From an uncultured bacterium (lineage in GTDB: Bacteria; Cyanobacteriota; Vampirovibrionia; Gastranaerophilales; Gastranaerophilaceae): 7,761 nt of DNA. The position numbers and the translations under genes were made by a program. The stretch spans positions 1-7,761 of the forward strand of contig CABUAQ010000088.1 in assembly GCA_902489575.1 (NCBI GenBank). The letters run 5' to 3'. Shown one piece after another: positions 5,899 through 7,761 of the stretch. Numbering within the stretch: the first letter of the stretch is position 1; each line of letters begins with the position of its first letter. Below the pieces are notes generated by a model. The model was given only the letters and a program-made list of their open reading frames with translations. It was not told the origin of the DNA and did no database searches.

Positions 5899-5916
5899 TA
5901 ATGTTATTCTTTAAAT

Positions 5917-6441
5917 ATGATAGAAGCAATGATTTTATATATTTTAATAAAGCATGATTTAACGATGTATGCTATACATAAGCGTATTGGCGAGCTTTTT
6001 TGTGCTTATACAACTCCGAGTTTCGGAGCAGTCAAGCCGGCACTGGTTCGTTTAGAGAAAAACAAGTTCATCACGTCTACAAAAATTATGTCAGATGGCG
6101 GGAAGTTATCTGTGTATTATGCAATAACAAAAGAAGGTTTAAAGGAATTGAGAAATACTTTGCTTAGACCGTTTTCAACAAATCCGCTTCAGTTTTTATC
6201 TGATGCAAGGATTAAGATTTCCTGCGCATCTTATTTAGATAAGCAAGATTGTTTAGATATGTTTTTAGATATTAAAACAAATGCTTTGATGCATAAAGTA
6301 AATGCAGAGAAAATTTTAGCAGATGAGTATACTCCGTTAACGTTCTATCAACGTATTACTTTAGATAATGCAATTTGTGAATATAAGAACTTTATAACAC
6401 TGGTTGAAGGATTGGAAAAAGATGCCGGCAATAGTAAATAG
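5917..6441 (+). CDS. PadR-family transcriptional regulator
   Basis: A 174-residue protein with the PadR winged helix-turn-helix at about residues 4-80. The block 'ILYILIKHDLTMYAIHKRIGE' is followed by the recognition helix 'GAVKPALVRLEKNKF' (37-51), a wing with a DGGK turn (60-63), and the typical 'YAITKEGLKEL' (68-78). The C-terminal part (about 90-170) is helical, as in the Vir_act_alpha_C dimerisation domain. Members repress neighbouring genes and often themselves in response to phenolics, drugs or stress; the ligand is unknown here. No Shine-Dalgarno precedes the ATG at 5917, and the nearest -10-like hexamer ends seven bases before it, so the mRNA may be leaderless. An internal ATG at 5929 is no better. 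It overlaps the next gene by 20 bp, which makes that gene the likely target or partner. Confidence 0.88.
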   Translation: MIEAMILYILIKHDLTMYAIHKRIGELFCAYTTPSFGAVKPALVRLEKNKFITSTKIMSDGGKLSVYYAITKEGLKELRNTLLRPFSTNPLQFLSDARIKISCASYLDKQDCLDMFLDIKTNALMHKVNAEKILADEYTPLTFYQRITLDNAICEYKNFITLVEGLEKDAGNSK

Positions 6442-7690
6442 TGTTTTAGACGGGTCTATAGCTCAGGAATTAGAAATTGAAAAAGGGGATGAAATTCTTT
6501 CTGTAGACGGCAATAAAATGCTTGATATGATTGATTATAATTTCTATATGAAGTCTGAGTTAATTACTATTGAAATTAAAAAAGCCAATGGTGAGATAGA
6601 AGAAATTGAACTTGAAAAAGATTTTGATGAAGATTTAGGGATTGTTTTTGAAAGTGCGGTTTTTGACAGGATAAAACCTTGCTTGAATCATTGTATCTTT
6701 TGTTTTGTTGACCAGCAGCCAAAAGGATTAAGGGATACTTTATATATAAAAGATGATGATTATAGGCTTTCTTATTTGCAAGGAACTTATATCACTTTGA
6801 CAAATCTCAAAGAAGAAGATAAAGAAAGAATAAAAAGTATGCATCTGGGGCCATTTTATGTCTCTGTACATACTACAAATCCTGAATTAAGGGTTAAGAT
6901 GCTGAGAAATCCAAATGCAGGTAAAGCTCTTGAAAATCTTAGCTGGTTCAGGAAAAATAAAATACCGTTTCACGCACAAATTGTCTTGTGTCCCGGATTG
7001 AATGACGGAGCAGAGTTAGATAGAACGTTATCAGATTTAGCTAAATTAAAAAATACGGTATTGTCTGTAGCAATTGTTCCGGTTGGGATAACTCAATTCA
7101 GACCGGATGGAGAGCTTCGCAGAGTTGATGCAAAATGTGCTGCTGAAACTATTGAAATTGCTTCCAAATATAAAAGGGTTTGTTGTTCTGATGAATTCTT
7201 TTTGCTGGCAAATAAGCCGATTCCACCAACAAAATATTACGGGAATTTTTCTCAATTAGAAGATGGTGTTGGAGCATTAAGACTTACATTAGATGATTTT
7301 TATAAATTAAAGCTCCCAAAAACTTTATCTAAGCCTTTTAAACTTGTGTTTGCCTGTTCTTATGCAGCCAAAGATATGCTAAAGGAAGTTGCAAGTACCT
7401 TAAATAAAATCAAAAATCTCACAGTTGAAGTTCATCCTGTAAAATCTAACTATTGGGGACAAGATATTACTGTTGCCGGACTTATCACAACCGAAGACTT
7501 GATTAATACTGTAAAAAATGTTGATTGCAACATTGTTGTAATTCCTTCTATTATGTTACGACCTTATAGTGAAGATTTTCTTGATGGAAATACTCTTTCT
7601 TATGTAAAAGAGCACTCAGGAAAGAATTTCTTTGTCCAGCAAAACATTTATTCTTTAAAAGAGGTAGTTGATTTTATTTGTAATATTTAG
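6422..7690 (+). CDS. DUF512 protein: PDZ plus radical-SAM-like Fe-S enzyme
   Basis: A 422-residue protein. An N-terminal PDZ-like domain (1-65; 'VLDGSIAQELEIEKGDEIL', SVDG) leads into a radical-SAM core with the cluster motif C87-x3-C91-x2-C94 (CLNHCIFCFVDQ). 'GTYITLTNLKEED' and 'GPFYVSVHTTNPELRVKML' follow, and the C-terminal DUF512 domain extends from about 250 to the end. This matches the Fe-S proteins conserved in Cyanobacteria and many Firmicutes, whose reaction is not established as far as I know. All three cluster cysteines are present and the length is normal. The start is ATG 6422, with AAGGA ten bases upstream; an upstream in-frame TTG (6404) would add six residues lying before the PDZ domain. 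The first 20 bp overlap the 3' end of the PadR-like gene, so the two are cotranscribed and probably coupled. No terminator is visible after the stop. Confidence 0.93.
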   Translation: MPAIVNSVLDGSIAQELEIEKGDEILSVDGNKMLDMIDYNFYMKSELITIEIKKANGEIEEIELEKDFDEDLGIVFESAVFDRIKPCLNHCIFCFVDQQPKGLRDTLYIKDDDYRLSYLQGTYITLTNLKEEDKERIKSMHLGPFYVSVHTTNPELRVKMLRNPNAGKALENLSWFRKNKIPFHAQIVLCPGLNDGAELDRTLSDLAKLKNTVLSVAIVPVGITQFRPDGELRRVDAKCAAETIEIASKYKRVCCSDEFFLLANKPIPPTKYYGNFSQLEDGVGALRLTLDDFYKLKLPKTLSKPFKLVFACSYAAKDMLKEVASTLNKIKNLTVEVHPVKSNYWGQDITVAGLITTEDLINTVKNVDCNIVVIPSIMLRPYSEDFLDGNTLSYVKEHSGKNFFVQQNIYSLKEVVDFICNI

Positions 7691-7761
7691 TTTTAAAGAA
7701 TCTATCGTGCTTAGCAGTTCGACTAATTACAAATAGATATTATAATGTATATTAATATTTC

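Noticed and set aside
7700..7730. gttcgact resembling a tRNA T-loop downstream of the DUF512 gene
   Set aside because: The flanking bases do not pair into a T-stem and no other tRNA arm is visible.
7741..7746. TATAAT near the right edge as a promoter for a following gene
   Set aside because: No acceptable -35 at 16-18 bp upstream and no gene within the window; a perfect hexamer is expected by chance in such AT-rich DNA.

Overview
This is an AT-rich bacterial window. It holds nine protein-coding genes in short operons on both strands, and no RNA gene, insertion sequence or CRISPR array that I can support. The best guess for the host is a gut member of the non-photosynthetic Cyanobacteria relatives (Vampirovibrionia/Melainabacteria, order Gastranaerophilales). 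The reasons are a PDZ plus radical-SAM DUF512 protein of the type shared by Cyanobacteria and Firmicutes, strong AT bias with good Shine-Dalgarno sites, Firmicutes-like MGMT and acetyltransferase sequences, and an N-terminal Asn/Phe-rich leader on the first protein that resembles leaders I associate with that order. This placement is inference; a Firmicutes host is not excluded.

Left block (46-2085, minus strand): a compact operon transcribed right to left. Its order is an RbsD/FucU-like sugar mutarotase, a maltose/galactoside-type sugar O-acetyltransferase (ATGA overlap with the previous gene) and a Pol-beta-type nucleotidyltransferase with a DUF4037-like C-terminal part (its SD starts just after the previous stop). 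A sigma70-like promoter (TTGACT, 17 bp, TATTAT) lies upstream. Its -10 box sits inside a perfect 8-bp-arm palindrome, and two tandem 12-bp repeats lie at the predicted transcription start. The gene set suggests modification or salvage of a sugar or sugar conjugate under a dedicated repressor, but no kinase, transporter or regulator is visible here.

Middle (2101-3202): about 450 bp without a clear intact gene, then a methylated-DNA-cysteine methyltransferase (ogt) on the minus strand. The ogt reading frame has an unusual C-terminal extension. A protein-like frame continues for 56 more codons in the -1 frame after a perfect A-AAA-AAT heptamer. This is either a decayed fused gene or programmed frameshifting. 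The divergent region upstream of ogt carries a perfect 10-bp-arm inverted repeat.

Centre (3239-5372, plus strand): a membrane GT-C (GT39/ArnT-like) glycosyltransferase followed 12 bp later by a small exported two-cysteine protein resembling surface-adhesin protein E. The pair is closed by a strong bidirectional terminator that also serves the convergent gene for a small uncharacterised protein (5380-5745).

Right block (5917-7690, plus strand): a PadR-family regulator whose gene overlaps the DUF512 PDZ/radical-SAM protein by 20 bp. An 18-bp palindrome with PadR-like TGT-N8-ACA character lies just upstream, so an autoregulated two-gene unit is likely. The last 70 bases carry no gene that I can support.
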